From contig JACRNB010000011.1 of the NCBI GenBank assembly GCA_016219425.1, positions 186,001 to 250,000 of the forward strand: a DNA stretch of 64,000 bases, read 5' to 3'. Position 1 is the first letter of the stretch, and every line of letters begins with the position of its first letter. This document shows, one piece after another, positions 8,857 to 18,199 of this stretch. The notes beneath the pieces are model-generated. The model was not told where the DNA came from, searched no databases, and saw only the letters and a program-made list of their open reading frames with translations. Made by a program: the position numbers and the translations under genes. The DNA comes from Betaproteobacteria bacterium (GTDB lineage Bacteria > Pseudomonadota > Gammaproteobacteria > Burkholderiales > Thiobacillaceae).

Positions 8857-9468
8857 TCACACTCGGCGCGCGGTCATCAAGAACACCGGGTAGGACCGCA
8901 TCCCCGCCGGGGTTTCCTTCTCGATCTCGAACACGGTGGCAAAGGCCACATCCGTAAAACCGGCCCGTTCGGCGCGAAGGGCCAGTTCTTTCCGGTCGAA
9001 CCCGTGGTGCACCTCCACCTCCGGGCCATGGAACGAACCGTCTTCCTGATCCAGGTCCGCCACGCACAGGATGCCGCCTGCCTCCAGGCGGTCGTGAAAG
9101 GCGGCCAGCGCGGCGTCGGTATCCGGGATGTGGTGCAGGGCCATGGCGGTGCAGACCAGATCGAAGCGCTCATCGGCGCGCAGGGCGTTCAGGTCGCCGT
9201 GCCGCGCCTCCATGTTGGCGATACCCCGCTGCGCGATCTTTTCCCGTGCGACTTCGATCATGCCGGCGGCGCTGTCCACCAGGGTGAAACGCCCCACGCT
9301 GTCATGCAGGGGAAAGCTCAGGTGGCCGGTACCGCTGCCGTAATCCAGGGCGCGCAGATCGCCATGCAGCGCCACACGGGCGCGAATGGCTGCGGCCAAC
9401 CGACGGCCCCGCTCGATGAAGCGGGGGTCCGCATCCCACCCCCGCGCCTTGCTGTCGAAGTCAATCAC
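8857..9468 (-). CDS. Class I SAM-dependent methyltransferase
   Basis: 203 residues with the SAM-binding motif I LRALDYGSGTGHLSFPL (residues about 38-54), an acidic end of strand 2 (FTLVDSAAGMIEVAREKI) and motif IV-like FDLVCTAMALHHIPD. It resembles UbiE/Methyltransf_11 proteins, so the acceptor could be a small molecule, but the substrate cannot be read from sequence. It ends close to folB, tail to tail, and lies just downstream of a small membrane protein on the same strand. Confidence 0.85.
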   Translation of the reverse strand: MIDFDSKARGWDADPRFIERGRRLAAAIRARVALHGDLRALDYGSGTGHLSFPLHDSVGRFTLVDSAAGMIEVAREKIAQRGIANMEARHGDLNALRADERFDLVCTAMALHHIPDTDAALAAFHDRLEAGGILCVADLDQEDGSFHGPEVEVHHGFDRKELALRAERAGFTDVAFATVFEIEKETPAGMRSYPVFLMTARRV

Positions 9469-9471
9469 GGG

Positions 9472-9870
9472 TCAGCAATCCAACGCCTGCACCAGCACGA
9501 ACCCGAGAGCGACCAGCAGGAAGGTAAAGATGCCAAAGGACTTCCAGCGGCGCGGGTGTCCCTGGCGTCTGGCCTCCAGGTTTTGCCACATCTCGCTGAT
9601 GGCCCCCAGCACACTGATGCCGAAGAACGGCGCCGTGAACACGATGGTCAGGATCTTCTGATCCGAGTCATCCCCCTGACAGACCACGGAACGCAAGGCA
9701 AAGGCGGAGTCGAATCCACGCACGGCCATCCACAACAGAAACCCCAGAGCGCCCAGCAGGAGCAGGCTCCAGCCGATCAAGGCCCAGAAATTGGAGTCGC
9801 TGAGGGTGTCGTAGATCTTGTCCAGACGCTCTTCCAGGCGTTCGCTGAAAGTCAGAATCGGTTTTCCCAT
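9472..9870 (-). CDS. Small membrane protein, unknown
   Basis: 132 residues with three hydrophobic segments (about 30-50, 75-95, 112-130). The N-terminal SERLEERLDKIYDTLSDSNFW looks like a short amphipathic lead. I do not recognise a family. It is four bases from the methyltransferase and five bases after valS, all on the minus strand, so it is probably co-transcribed. Confidence 0.65.
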   Translation of the reverse strand: MGKPILTFSERLEERLDKIYDTLSDSNFWALIGWSLLLLGALGFLLWMAVRGFDSAFALRSVVCQGDDSDQKILTIVFTAPFFGISVLGAISEMWQNLEARRQGHPRRWKSFGIFTFLLVALGFVLVQALDC

Positions 9871-9875
9871 TGGGG

Positions 9876-12674
9876 TTACTCCAGTCGTTTTCGCTGCGCG
9901 CGTATTTTTTCAAGGGTGGCGGCGAATTCGGCAAGCCGTTTCTTCTCCTGTTCCACCACAGCGGCGGGAGCCTTGTCCACGAAGCTGCTGTTGTTCAGCT
10001 TGGCTTCCGCCTTCCTGATTTCGCCCTCCAGACGGGCGATCTCCTTCTCCAGCCGCGCGCCTTCTGCCACACGGTCCACTTCTATATGCAACATCAACCG
10101 CCAATCGCCCTCAATCGCCACAGGGGCGTCGGAATCGGGCAGGTGCGACATCGGTTTCACTTCCGACAGGCGCGCCATGGCGGCCATGTAGGGGGCGAAG
10201 AGCTCGGCCCGGACGGCATCGCCCTCAATGAACAACGGCGCCTTCTGGGCCGGAGACAGATTCATCTCGCCGCGCAGGTTACGCACGGCATTGATCAAGG
10301 CTTTGAGCTGGATCAAATCCGTCTGGCTTTCCGCCTGTCCGCTGGCGCGGGGATACGGCGCCAGCATGATGCTATCGCCTGACTTGGCCCCGGCCAGCGG
10401 CGCGACCGCCTGCCAAAGCTCTTCCGTAATGAAGGGGATGACGGGGTGGGCCAGACGCAACACGGTCTCCAGCACCGCGAGCAGGGTGTGGCGGGTGCTC
10501 GCGGCAACCTCGCCCCCTTGCGCAATCTGCACCTTGGCCAGTTCCAGATACCAGTCGCAATACTCGTCCCAGACGAATTCGTAGATCGCGCGCGCGGCCA
10601 TGTCGAAGCGGTACTGGTCGAACCCGGCGCGCACTTCGCGGGTGGCCTGGTCCAGGCGCGCCAGGATCCAGCGGTCCACGAAGGTGAGACTCCCCTCTCC
10701 CTCCGGGAGAGGGGCTGGGGGTGAGGGAACCCGGCTCGCGGAATCTACTGTTGCTCCCTCATCCCCGACCCTTCCCCCGGCGGGGGAAGGGAGATCGGTG
10801 CAGTTCATCAGCACGAAGCGGGTGGCGTTCCACAGCTTGTTGCAGAAGTTGCGGTAGCCCTCGCAGCGTTGCAGGTCGAACTTGATGTCGCGCCCGTGCG
10901 TGGCGAGGCTGGCGAAGGTGAAACGCAGGGCGTCCGTGCCGTAGCTCTGGATGCCGTCGGTGAATTCGCGGCGGGTGGCCTTTTCGATGGACTGGGCCTG
11001 TTTGGGGTTCATCAGGCCGGTGGTGCGCTTGGCGACCAGTGCGTCGATGCCGATGCCGTCGATCAGGTCGATGGGGTCGAGCACGTTGCCCTTGGACTTG
11101 CTCATCTTGTTGCCGTGGGAGTCGCGCACCAGGCCGGTGACGTACACCTCCTTGAACGGAACCTTGCCGGTGAAGTGCAGGGTCATCATGACCATGCGCG
11201 CGACCCAGAAGAAGATGATGTCGAAGCCCGTCACCAGCACGCTGGTGGGCAGGTAATGCTTGAGTTCCCAGGTGTCTTGCGGCCAGCCCAGGGTGGAAAA
11301 GGGCCACAGGGCGCTGGAGAACCAGGTGTCGAGCACATCGTCGTCGCGCCGCAGTGCGCGTCCGCCGGCCTGTTTCTTCGCCTCGGCCTCGCTGGCGGCG
11401 ACGTAGATGTTGCCGTCCTCGTCATACCAGGCGGGGATGCGGTGGCCCCACCAGAGTTGGCGCGAGATGCACCAGTCCTGGATGTTCTCCAGCCACTGGC
11501 GGTAGGTCGTGGTCCAGTTTTCCGGCACGAAGCGCAACTCGCCGGAATCCACCACGGAGAGCGCCCGCTTCGCCAAGTCTTCCATGCTCATGAACCACTG
11601 GTCGGTGAGCATGGGCTCGATCACCGCATGGGTGCGGTCGCCGCGCGGGATCATCAGCTTGTGCGGCTTGGCGGAGACCAGCAGGCCCTGAGCCTGAAGC
11701 TCGTCCAGGATCTTCTGGCGCGCCACATAACGGTCCAGGCCCTGATATTCCGTGGGGCCGAGGTCGTTGATCTTCGCATCCAGGGTCAGGATGTTGATCG
11801 CCACCAGCTTGTGGCGCTGCCCCACCTGCCAGTCGTTGAAATCATGCGCGGGGGTGATCTTCACCACGCCGGTGCCGAAGGCCTGGTCCACGTAGTCGTC
11901 GGCGATGACGGGGATGCTGCGCAGGGCGATGGGCAGGCGCACGGTCTTGCCCAGCAGATGGGCATAGCGTTCGTCCGCCGGGTTCACCGCCACGGCGGTG
12001 TCGCCCAGCATGGTCTCGGGGCGGGTGGTGGCCACCGTGAGGAAACCGCTGCCGTCTTCCAGCGGGTAGTTGATCTCCCAGATGAAGCCGTCTTCCTCGG
12101 TGCTCACCACTTCAAGGTCGGAAACCGCCGTACCCAGCACCGGATCCCAGTTCACCAAGCGCTTGCCGCGATAGATCAGGCCCTCGTGGTAGAGGCGCAC
12201 GAACACCTCGGTGACCGCCTTCGACAGGCCCTCGTCCATGGTGAAGCGCTCGCGCTCCCAGGCCGGCGACGTGCCCAGACGGCGCATCTGGCGCGTGATG
12301 GTGGAGCCGGAGTGCTCTTTCCACTCCCACACCTTTTCCAGAAACCGCTCCCGCCCCAGGTCGTGGCGCGAGACCTGCTGCGCATCCAACTGGCGTTCCA
12401 CCACGATCTGGGTGGCGATGCCGGCATGGTCCGTACCTGGCTGCCACAGCGTGTTGTCGCCATCCATGCGGTGATAGCGCGAGAGCGCATCCATCAGCGT
12501 GTGCTGGAAGGCGTGCCCCATGTGCAGGGTGCCGGTGACGTTGGGCGGCGGCAGCAGGATGCAATACGGCGCACGGCCCTCGTCCGCCCCCATCTGGAAA
12601 TGGCCCGCGCCTTCCCAGGCGGCGTACCAGCGTTTTTCGATGTCGTGGGGTTCGAAGGCTTTGGCGAGTTCCAT
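9876..12674 (-). CDS. valS: Valyl-tRNA synthetase with an in-frame repeat insertion
   Basis: Charges tRNA-Val and edits threonine. 932 residues from the ATG at 12674 ([17 protein letters not shown]); an in-frame GTG at 12710 would add 12 residues and has no better ribosome site. HIGH-type motif [13 protein letters not shown] near residue 40, editing CP1 domain, [14 protein letters not shown] as the KMSKS motif, the anticodon-binding domain, and the C-terminal coiled coil ([20 protein letters not shown]). At about 10690-10796 a pair of repeat hairpins is inserted in frame, adding roughly 34 residues (starting [12 protein letters not shown], ending [12 protein letters not shown]) just before [12 protein letters not shown]. 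Confidence 0.97.
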   Translation of the reverse strand: MELAKAFEPHDIEKRWYAAWEGAGHFQMGADEGRAPYCILLPPPNVTGTLHMGHAFQHTLMDALSRYHRMDGDNTLWQPGTDHAGIATQIVVERQLDAQQVSRHDLGRERFLEKVWEWKEHSGSTITRQMRRLGTSPAWERERFTMDEGLSKAVTEVFVRLYHEGLIYRGKRLVNWDPVLGTAVSDLEVVSTEEDGFIWEINYPLEDGSGFLTVATTRPETMLGDTAVAVNPADERYAHLLGKTVRLPIALRSIPVIADDYVDQAFGTGVVKITPAHDFNDWQVGQRHKLVAINILTLDAKINDLGPTEYQGLDRYVARQKILDELQAQGLLVSAKPHKLMIPRGDRTHAVIEPMLTDQWFMSMEDLAKRALSVVDSGELRFVPENWTTTYRQWLENIQDWCISRQLWWGHRIPAWYDEDGNIYVAASEAEAKKQAGGRALRRDDDVLDTWFSSALWPFSTLGWPQDTWELKHYLPTSVLVTGFDIIFFWVARMVMMTLHFTGKVPFKEVYVTGLVRDSHGNKMSKSKGNVLDPIDLIDGIGIDALVAKRTTGLMNPKQAQSIEKATRREFTDGIQSYGTDALRFTFASLATHGRDIKFDLQRCEGYRNFCNKLWNATRFVLMNCTDLPSPAGGRVGDEGATVDSASRVPSPPAPLPEGEGSLTFVDRWILARLDQATREVRAGFDQYRFDMAARAIYEFVWDEYCDWYLELAKVQIAQGGEVAASTRHTLLAVLETVLRLAHPVIPFITEELWQAVAPLAGAKSGDSIMLAPYPRASGQAESQTDLIQLKALINAVRNLRGEMNLSPAQKAPLFIEGDAVRAELFAPYMAAMARLSEVKPMSHLPDSDAPVAIEGDWRLMLHIEVDRVAEGARLEKEIARLEGEIRKAEAKLNNSSFVDKAPAAVVEQEKKRLAEFAATLEKIRAQRKRLE
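10690..10796. repeat. Paired REP-like palindromes inside valS
   Basis: Two hairpins in opposite orientation. One has arms CCCCTCTCCC/GGGAGAGGGG around TCC (10692-10714); the other has arms CCCTTCCCCC/GGGGGAAGGG around GGC (10769-10791). The inner flanks GGGGGTGAGGG and CCCTCATCCCC are also inverted copies. The unit stays in the valS reading frame, without a stop. This class of repeat is common between genes in proteobacteria but rarely inside an essential gene. Confidence 0.85.
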
Positions 12675-12770
12675 GGGGGAATACAAATTGATGCCTGTGA
12701 GGAAGATCACGGATTTTAACGGGTCAGACGAGTCCTCGTCGTCCGCGCAAGGACCGCCTTCGCAGTGGAA

Positions 12771-13298
12771 TCAGGCGGGACGATCCGAATCCAGGGCGGC
12801 CTGGACAGTCCGGCGCAGGATGTCTTCGGTGCGCAGTTGCTGGCGCGTGAAGTTGTCGGCCAGACGCTTCTCCATAGCCAACAACTGGCCTTCAAGGTCC
12901 GGCGCGAACAGTGCGGCCTGGGGGGTGATGGTCTTGCGCATGGCCTCTTCCATACGCAACTGCTGGCGGATGAAAAGGTCGGCCAGACGTTGCTCCATGG
13001 CGGCGAGAAGGGCTTCCAGGTGCGGGTCCGCCGCTGTCGGGCGCGGCGAAATGGCCTGACGCGGGTCCGTCTCCCGGCGCGGGGAAAGCCGGCGATCCCC
13101 CGCCCTGCGGTCCTGCCCCCGGCGATCCGAGGCCTGCGCCGCCGAAGCGGAATCGGGATGCGGCCTGGCGGCGGGGGCATCGACGATATCCGTCATCAAG
13201 GGGAAATCTCCCGCCTCCAGCCCCTTGTCCACCAGAACATCGGGGGCGCGCTTCTCAAACAGCGCATCCATCTTGCCGAACAGGTCATCGTTACTCAT
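12771..13298 (-). CDS. Hypothetical protein beside holC
   Basis: 175 residues, no signal or membrane segment. The first third is acidic with a proline/alanine linker full of DRRGQDRRAGDRR-type charge runs. The C-terminal half has two related helices of about 30 residues (LEALLAAMEQRLADLFIRQQ and LEGQLLAMEKRLADNFTRQQ, each followed by LRxE), so it is an internal duplication. Its ATG overlaps the holC stop by four bases, so it is coupled to the polymerase III chi subunit. Function unknown; proteins of this style follow holC in some betaproteobacteria. Confidence 0.75.
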   Translation of the reverse strand: MSNDDLFGKMDALFEKRAPDVLVDKGLEAGDFPLMTDIVDAPAARPHPDSASAAQASDRRGQDRRAGDRRLSPRRETDPRQAISPRPTAADPHLEALLAAMEQRLADLFIRQQLRMEEAMRKTITPQAALFAPDLEGQLLAMEKRLADNFTRQQLRTEDILRRTVQAALDSDRPA

Positions 13299-13717
13299 CG
13301 GGCCGCCAGATCGTGGGTTTCGAGGTTGTAACCAAGGTCACGGAAATGTTTGAAGCGGGCGCGGGCGCGATCCCGGTCGGCGGGGTCCGTGCTCACCACC
13401 TCCAGCATGCGTTCGAAGCGTCCGAAAAACGCCGGCGGTTCATCCGCCAGATTGATCAACACATCAGCGCGGGCGAGCTCGTCCGCCTGTGCGCCGATAA
13501 GAATGGGCGTTTGACGCGCCAAGGGGTGCCCGCAACGCACATGAGGCAGAAAGGAAAGCTGCTGCGAAGTCCAGAAGGCGACGTCCAGCGCCTGGGCCTG
13601 GGCCGGGTCCGGGGTGTAGACCAGCGCCTGCTGCCCCGCCTGATGCGCCTTGGCGGCGAGCTTGCGCGCGGCATCGCCCTTGTCCGGAGCGTTGAAGTAG
13701 AAGGTGATGCGGGTCAC
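13295..13717 (-). CDS. holC: DNA polymerase III chi subunit HolC
   Basis: Chi bridges the clamp loader (through psi) to SSB at the fork. 140 residues starting with GTG (VTRITFYFNAPDKGDAARKL); the frame is open much further upstream but that part runs through the divergent psiF-like gene and is not coding. The core WTSQQLSFLPHVRCGHPLA and LINLADEPPAFFGRFERMLE match HolC. It is followed by the coupled hypothetical gene and then valS, a frequent holC-valS neighbourhood. Confidence 0.92.
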   Translation of the reverse strand: MTRITFYFNAPDKGDAARKLAAKAHQAGQQALVYTPDPAQAQALDVAFWTSQQLSFLPHVRCGHPLARQTPILIGAQADELARADVLINLADEPPAFFGRFERMLEVVSTDPADRDRARARFKHFRDLGYNLETHDLAAR

Positions 13718-13907
13718 GGAGGGAGCGGGCTGGGCAACGGGGCGCAAGGGTAACACGGCCCCCAGGGCAGTCTCGGGGGCCGGCTTGGTGCTATAAATCC
13801 GCACCGCCCGCCTGGGTTCGTCATCAGGGTGCAAGCATGGATTGCCACATTGCCCCCTGGCCCTGTGCGACGGGAAAAACCTCCGTACAACTGGAAAGGA
13901 GTCACCA

Positions 13908-14321
13908 ATGAAAACCCTGTCATGGATTGCCGCACTCTGTCTTGCCGCCGCCCCTCTCGCCCAGGCCGCCGACGCCCCCGCTGCCGAGAAGAAGCTCACC
14001 CCCCAGCAAAACCGCATGGCCGACTGCAACAAGCAGGCGGGCGACAAGAAGGGTGCGGATCGCCGCGACTTCATGCGCACTTGCATGCACGGCGACAAGG
14101 CCGCCGCACCGGCTGCCGCTGCCGCGAAGCCCGCCGCACCAGCGAAACCGGAAGCCGCCGCACCGGCCAAGCCCGAGGCCGCCAAGGCTGCGGATGGCGC
14201 TGAAAAGAAGCTCACCCCGCAGCAAAGCCGCATGGGTGAATGCAACAAGCAGGCCACCGCCAAGGGCGTGAAAGGCCCGGATCGTCGCGCCTTCATGAGC
14301 GATTGTCTGAAGAACAAGTAA
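13908..14321 (+). CDS. Secreted PsiF-repeat protein
   Basis: 137 residues. A signal peptide (MKTLSWIAALCLAAAPLAQA) is followed by two PsiF units, each with KKLTPQQxRMxxCNKQA and a downstream DRRxFMxxC, joined by an alanine/proline/lysine linker (AKPEAAAPAKPEAAK). Four cysteines, two per unit, probably form disulfides in the periplasm. AGGAG sits 6 bases before the ATG at 13908. The family is named from E. coli psiF, a phosphate-starvation gene; its biochemical role is unknown. Confidence 0.88.
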   Translation: MKTLSWIAALCLAAAPLAQAADAPAAEKKLTPQQNRMADCNKQAGDKKGADRRDFMRTCMHGDKAAAPAAAAAKPAAPAKPEAAAPAKPEAAKAADGAEKKLTPQQSRMGECNKQATAKGVKGPDRRAFMSDCLKNK

Positions 14322-14343
14322 GCGGGCGCTTGCCTTACAGACC

Positions 14344-14370
14344 AGGGTCGCTGCGGCGGCCCTTGTTTTT
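14344..14370 (+). terminator. Rho-independent terminator after the PsiF-like gene
   Basis: Stem AGGGTCGC / GCGGCCCT (one G-T pair), 4-base loop TGCG, then a T-rich tail TGTTTTT. It lies 23 bp beyond the stop. Confidence 0.7.
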
Positions 14371-14404
14371 GGCGCTATGCACGGCATTGCCGCACGACAC
14401 ATAA

Positions 14405-14419
14405 TGCAACTCAGTTGCA
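14405..14419. promoter_or_regulatory. Palindromic operator candidate before the zinc-type uptake operon
   Basis: Perfect inverted repeat TGCAAC-TCA-GTTGCA, 18 bp before the zrgA-like ATG and next to a CATAAT that could be a -10 box (14400-14405). The position suits repression of the operon. The gene context suggests a metal regulator such as Zur, but the motif is not the GTTATA-type Zur box, so the regulator is not identified. Confidence 0.5.
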
Positions 14420-14436
14420 ACTTATGGAGGTTCGCC

Positions 14437-14967
14437 ATGCGCCATTGCCTGTTCCCCGCCCTGCTCGCCGTCCCGCTCGCCATCCTATGGGCCGCCCCCT
14501 CGTCCGCCGGGCAGGGTCATGCCGCCCATGTGCATGGCATCGCCAAACTGGAAGTGGCGGTGGAAGCAGGCCGCATCAGCCTGCATCTCGAATCCCCCCT
14601 GGAAGCGCTGACGGGCTTTGAACACGCGCCCCGCAACGACCAGGAGCGGGCCGTCGTCCTGGCGATGCGCAAGAGCCTGGCCCAGGGGGACCGCCTGTTC
14701 ACGCCGACCCCGGCGGCCCGCTGCACCCTGGTCAGCGCCCGGCTGGAGGCCCCCGCCCTGGACGCCCCGCCCGGCAAGGGGGGCGGGCATGGCGACCTGG
14801 ACGCCGATTTTCAATTCCGTTGCGCCCAACCCGCGCTCCTCACCGGCCTGGAGGTGCGCCTGAGCGCGACCTTCCCGCGGATGCGGCGGATCGACGCCCA
14901 GGTGGTCACGGCCAAGGGCCAATTCGCCCGCCGGCTGGAGGCCGACAAGCGGCTTCTGAGTTGGTAG
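14437..14967 (+). CDS. Periplasmic zinc-binding-type protein, DUF2796 / ZrgA-like
   Basis: 176 residues with a signal peptide (RHCLFPALLAVPLAILWAAP) and a histidine-rich start of the mature part (GHAAHVHGIAKLEV), typical of DUF2796/ZrgA proteins that deliver zinc to an ABC-type importer. A second His/Gly patch GKGGGHGDLDADF lies near residue 125. GGAGG precedes the ATG at 14437. It is followed in 7 bp by an ABC ATPase and a coupled permease, the same arrangement as zrg-type zinc loci. Zinc as substrate is inferred from the family. Confidence 0.8.
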   Translation: MRHCLFPALLAVPLAILWAAPSSAGQGHAAHVHGIAKLEVAVEAGRISLHLESPLEALTGFEHAPRNDQERAVVLAMRKSLAQGDRLFTPTPAARCTLVSARLEAPALDAPPGKGGGHGDLDADFQFRCAQPALLTGLEVRLSATFPRMRRIDAQVVTAKGQFARRLEADKRLLSW

Positions 14968-14974
14968 CCGGGCG

Positions 14975-15679
14975 ATGACCGCCCTCCTCGCCCTGGAAGA
15001 CGTGCACTACCGCTGGCCGGGACAGGACGCGCCCTGCCTGGAGATCGCCCGGCTCCAGGTGGCGGCGGACGAACAGGTGTTCATCCACGGCGCAAGCGGC
15101 AGCGGCAAGAGCACCCTGCTCAATCTCCTCGCCGGGGTGCTGGTCCCGCAACGGGGACGGGTGGAGGCCCTGGGGCAGCCCCTGTCGCAGCTCACCGCTG
15201 CCGCGCGCGACCGCTTCCGGGTGGATCACGTCGGCCTCATCTTTCAGCAGTTCAACCTCATCCCCTACCTGTCGGTGCTGGACAACGTGCTGCTGCCGTG
15301 CCGCTTCTCCGCACGGCGGCGACAGCGGGCGCTGGAATCCGCCGCCAGCCTGCATGAAGCCGCCGGCGCGCTGCTCGCCCATCTCGACCTCGCCCCGGAG
15401 ATGTGGCGGCGCAACGCCACCCGGCTCTCCGTCGGCCAGCAGCAGCGCGTGGCCGCCGCCCGGGCGCTGATCGGGCGGCCCGAGATCGTGATCGCCGACG
15501 AGCCCACCTCGGCCCTGGATGCCGCGCGCCAGGACGCCTTTCTCGACCTGCTGCGGCGGGAATGCGCAGCGGCCCGCGCCGCCCTGCTCTTTGTCAGCCA
15601 CGACCAGCGGCTGGCAGCGCATTTCAGCCGCCGCCTGGACATGGCGGAACTCAACCGGGCGGCAGGGGCAACGTCATGA
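14975..15679 (+). CDS. ABC transporter ATP-binding protein (LolD/MacB type)
   Basis: 234 residues. Walker A GASGSGKSTLL, Q-loop FQQFN, signature LSVGQQQRVA, Walker B IVIADEPTSALD and the switch histidine in LFVSHDQRL are all intact. It belongs to the MacB/LolD/FtsE group that works with FtsX-type permeases. Its stop overlaps the permease ATG (ATGA). Placed between the ZrgA-like protein and the permease, so it probably powers metal uptake rather than lipoprotein export. Confidence 0.9.
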   Translation: MTALLALEDVHYRWPGQDAPCLEIARLQVAADEQVFIHGASGSGKSTLLNLLAGVLVPQRGRVEALGQPLSQLTAAARDRFRVDHVGLIFQQFNLIPYLSVLDNVLLPCRFSARRRQRALESAASLHEAAGALLAHLDLAPEMWRRNATRLSVGQQQRVAAARALIGRPEIVIADEPTSALDAARQDAFLDLLRRECAAARAALLFVSHDQRLAAHFSRRLDMAELNRAAGATS

Positions 15680-16938
15680 ACCACCTCCTCCCCCTCGCCC
15701 TGAAGAGCGCCTGGAACCGGCGCTACACCCTGAGCCTCACCCTCATCGCCATCGCCCTGTCCGTCACCCTGCTGCTGGGCATCGAGCGCCTGCGCCAGGA
15801 TGCGCGCGCGGGCTTCGCCCAGGCCATCTCCGGCACGGACCTGGTGGTGGGCGCCCGCTCCAGCCCGGTCCAGTTGATGCTCTACGCCGTGTTCCGCCTG
15901 GGCGAGGCCACCCAGAACCTGGGCTGGGACAGCGTCCAGGCCCTGGCCGCCCACCCCGCCGTGGCCTGGACCATCCCCCTCTCGCTGGGCGATTCGCACC
16001 GCGGCTACCCGGTGCTTGGGACCACCCCGGCCTATTTCAAGCATTTCCGCCACGGCGACAAACAGGCCCTGCGGCTGGCGCAGGGCAAACCGTTCGCCGG
16101 CCTGTTCGAGACGGTGCTGGGGGCGGAGGCGGCGCAACGTCTGGGATACCGGCTGGGCGACCGCATCACCCTGGCCCACGGTCTGGGCGACAGCGGCCTC
16201 ACGGAACACGGCGACAAGCCCTTTACCGTGGTCGGCATCCTCGCCCGCACCGGCACCCCGGTGGACCGCACCGTGCACATCGGCCTGGAGGCGATGGAGG
16301 CCATCCACCTCGACTGGCAGGGCGGCGCGCCCCTGCGCGGGCTGACGATCCCGCCGGAACTGGTGCGGAAATTCGACCTCACGCCCAAGGCCGTCACAGC
16401 GGTGCTGGTGGGGCTCAAGACCCGCACCGGCGTGTTCGCCATGCAGCGCTACCTCTCGAATTACCGTGGCGAACCCCTGATGGCCGTGCTGCCGGGTGTG
16501 GCGCTGTCGCAGTTGTGGGACATGCTGACGGTGGCGGAACACGCCCTGCTGGCGATCTCCGCGCTGGTGGTGGCGGTGAGCTTCGCCGGGCTGGTGGCAG
16601 TGGTGCTGGCGGGCCTGGGCGAACGCCGCCGCGAGCTGGCCATCCTGCGCGCCAACGGCGCTCGCCCGCGCGACCTGTTCACCCTGCTCGCCCTGGAAGG
16701 CAGCGCCATCACCCTGGCCGGCGCGGTCACCGGCGCCCTGCTGCTCACCGCCCTGACGGCGGCGCTGGGGCCGTGGGTGGAGGCGCACTACGGGCTGGCC
16801 CTACGGACGGCGTTGCCTTCACCGGAAGAACTTCAACTGCTCGCCTGGGTCGTGGGCGTGGGCACGCTCGCCAGCCTGTTGCCGGGCTACCGCGCCTACC
16901 GCCTGTCCCTGGCGGACGGCCTGACGCCCAGGGTTTAG
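15676..16938 (+). CDS. ABC transporter permease, FtsX/MacB type
   Basis: 420 residues from the ATG coupled to the ATPase stop. One membrane segment near residues 15-37, a large periplasmic domain, then three more segments between about 285 and 410: the MacB topology. The TM3-proximal motif GERRRELAILRANGARPRDLF is the usual cytoplasmic coupling loop. Completes the three-gene zinc-type import operon. Confidence 0.88.
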   Translation: MNHLLPLALKSAWNRRYTLSLTLIAIALSVTLLLGIERLRQDARAGFAQAISGTDLVVGARSSPVQLMLYAVFRLGEATQNLGWDSVQALAAHPAVAWTIPLSLGDSHRGYPVLGTTPAYFKHFRHGDKQALRLAQGKPFAGLFETVLGAEAAQRLGYRLGDRITLAHGLGDSGLTEHGDKPFTVVGILARTGTPVDRTVHIGLEAMEAIHLDWQGGAPLRGLTIPPELVRKFDLTPKAVTAVLVGLKTRTGVFAMQRYLSNYRGEPLMAVLPGVALSQLWDMLTVAEHALLAISALVVAVSFAGLVAVVLAGLGERRRELAILRANGARPRDLFTLLALEGSAITLAGAVTGALLLTALTAALGPWVEAHYGLALRTALPSPEELQLLAWVVGVGTLASLLPGYRAYRLSLADGLTPRV

Positions 16939-16946
16939 CGAGCCCC

Positions 16947-16971
16947 GTAGGAGCCCGGCTACGCCGGGCGA
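16947..16971. repeat. Half-copy of the GTAGGAGCC palindromic repeat
   Basis: A 25-bp sequence matching 22 of 25 positions with one arm of the 33132-33212 element. It contains a 7-bp hairpin GCCCGGC-TAC-GCCGGGC (16953-16969) between two convergent genes, so it could also end transcripts. The hipA stop codon lies inside the hairpin loop. Confidence 0.75.
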
Positions 16972-18197
16972 CCCCCCGTCACCGATCCGCCCCGGTCGCG
17001 ACAACGCCGCGCAATATCCGCAGAAAACCGTTCGATTTCCTGCGGCGGAACGCCCGCCTGCCGCGCCATCGCGCCGAAACCCTGTACCGCCTCCCTGACT
17101 TCTGCGCACAGGGCGGCGGCATGGGGAATGCCCCACTTGCGCCCCAGTTCGGCCAGTCCGGCGGGGCCGGGCGGCGTGGGGTCCAGGCCGAACAGCAGCA
17201 CATGCTCCCGCTGCCCGGCGGTATCCGGCAGCAGGTCGAAGGCGGGGGAAAGCCGCCAGCCCCGCTCGTCATGCAGCATCCAGAAATTCTTGAGGTGATC
17301 GTCGGTGTTGCCCAGCAGGGCGTTGAACACCATCTGCCGGTACAGGCGCGGCGCATCTTCCTCGGGCGCATCACCATGGCGGCGTAGGGCGGCGATGAGG
17401 TCGGCGTAGCGCAGCACGTAATGGCCGCCCGCCCCCAGCAGGGCGCGCAGGCTCAACATGTGGCGGCGACCGCCCGCCGGGTGCAGGTCGAAACGCCGCA
17501 CCAGCAGGGCGCGACGACCGCCGGGCAGGGTCTCGATGCGGAAGTCCGGCGGCTCCAGCCCCGCCTGCCGCGCCAGGGCCAGACTGGCAGCCTCCAGCCC
17601 CACCATGTCCACCTCGTCGCGGCGGCTGGCGAACTTGGCGATCCACTCCCCATCGGGCGAACGCACCAGGGCCTTGGGCCGCGCCCCGCCGGGGGAGCTG
17701 CCGGCGGCCAGCAAGGCGCGGCAGGCGGCGTCCGGCTCCTGCGGCGCGCCCGCCTCCAGTTGCCGCGCGGCCTCCGCCAGGGCGGCCAGGTCCAGCAAGG
17801 AGGCGGCGGCATCGTGGGTTTGCGGGCGTTGTCCGGGGGCAAAGAAGCCCAGCGCCCCCAGCCCCTGCCCGGCCTGGGCCTGGAGCAGAAACGGTTCCGA
17901 CTGGCGTCCGCGCGGCAAGCCGCGGCGCAGGATCAGGAGCCGCCGCCCCCAGGCGTCCGGCAGGGCGTCTTCCAGTGCCATGAGGGGGGCGTCGAGCTGT
18001 TTTGCCTGGAACTCCTCCGCGCGCAGGGGCAGGGCGGCGGGGTCCAGGGCAAAGGCGCGGGGGCGCTCCAGCCAGCCGGGGTGATAACGGAAGGCGCTGA
18101 GGTAACGCCCCTGGATGTCGGCGTCGCCGAACGCCGCCTCCCCCACCAGCACGGTTTCGCCCTCGGGCAGTGTGAGCCAGAGATCGAGACGGAGCAT
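16959..18197 (-). CDS. hipA: HipA-family serine/threonine kinase toxin
   Basis: 412 residues. N-terminal HipA domain (ALPDAWGRRLLILRR near 100), a glycine-rich loop SSPGGARPKALV, the lysine in EWIAKFASR, the catalytic region GNTDDHLKNFWML and the metal site SPAFDLLPD. These fit an active HipA-type kinase; E. coli HipA phosphorylates GltX. It follows a HipB-like antitoxin by two bases. Its C-terminal residues and stop come from a palindromic repeat at 16947-16971. The TA function is inferred from family and pairing. Confidence 0.87.
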   Translation of the reverse strand: MLRLDLWLTLPEGETVLVGEAAFGDADIQGRYLSAFRYHPGWLERPRAFALDPAALPLRAEEFQAKQLDAPLMALEDALPDAWGRRLLILRRGLPRGRQSEPFLLQAQAGQGLGALGFFAPGQRPQTHDAAASLLDLAALAEAARQLEAGAPQEPDAACRALLAAGSSPGGARPKALVRSPDGEWIAKFASRRDEVDMVGLEAASLALARQAGLEPPDFRIETLPGGRRALLVRRFDLHPAGGRRHMLSLRALLGAGGHYVLRYADLIAALRRHGDAPEEDAPRLYRQMVFNALLGNTDDHLKNFWMLHDERGWRLSPAFDLLPDTAGQREHVLLFGLDPTPPGPAGLAELGRKWGIPHAAALCAEVREAVQGFGAMARQAGVPPQEIERFSADIARRCRDRGGSVTGGRPA

Positions 18198-18199
18198 GT

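Noticed and set aside
13717-14317. 200-codon N-terminal extension of the holC frame
   Set aside because: It runs antisense through the PsiF-like gene, whose signal peptide, repeats and ribosome site are clear.
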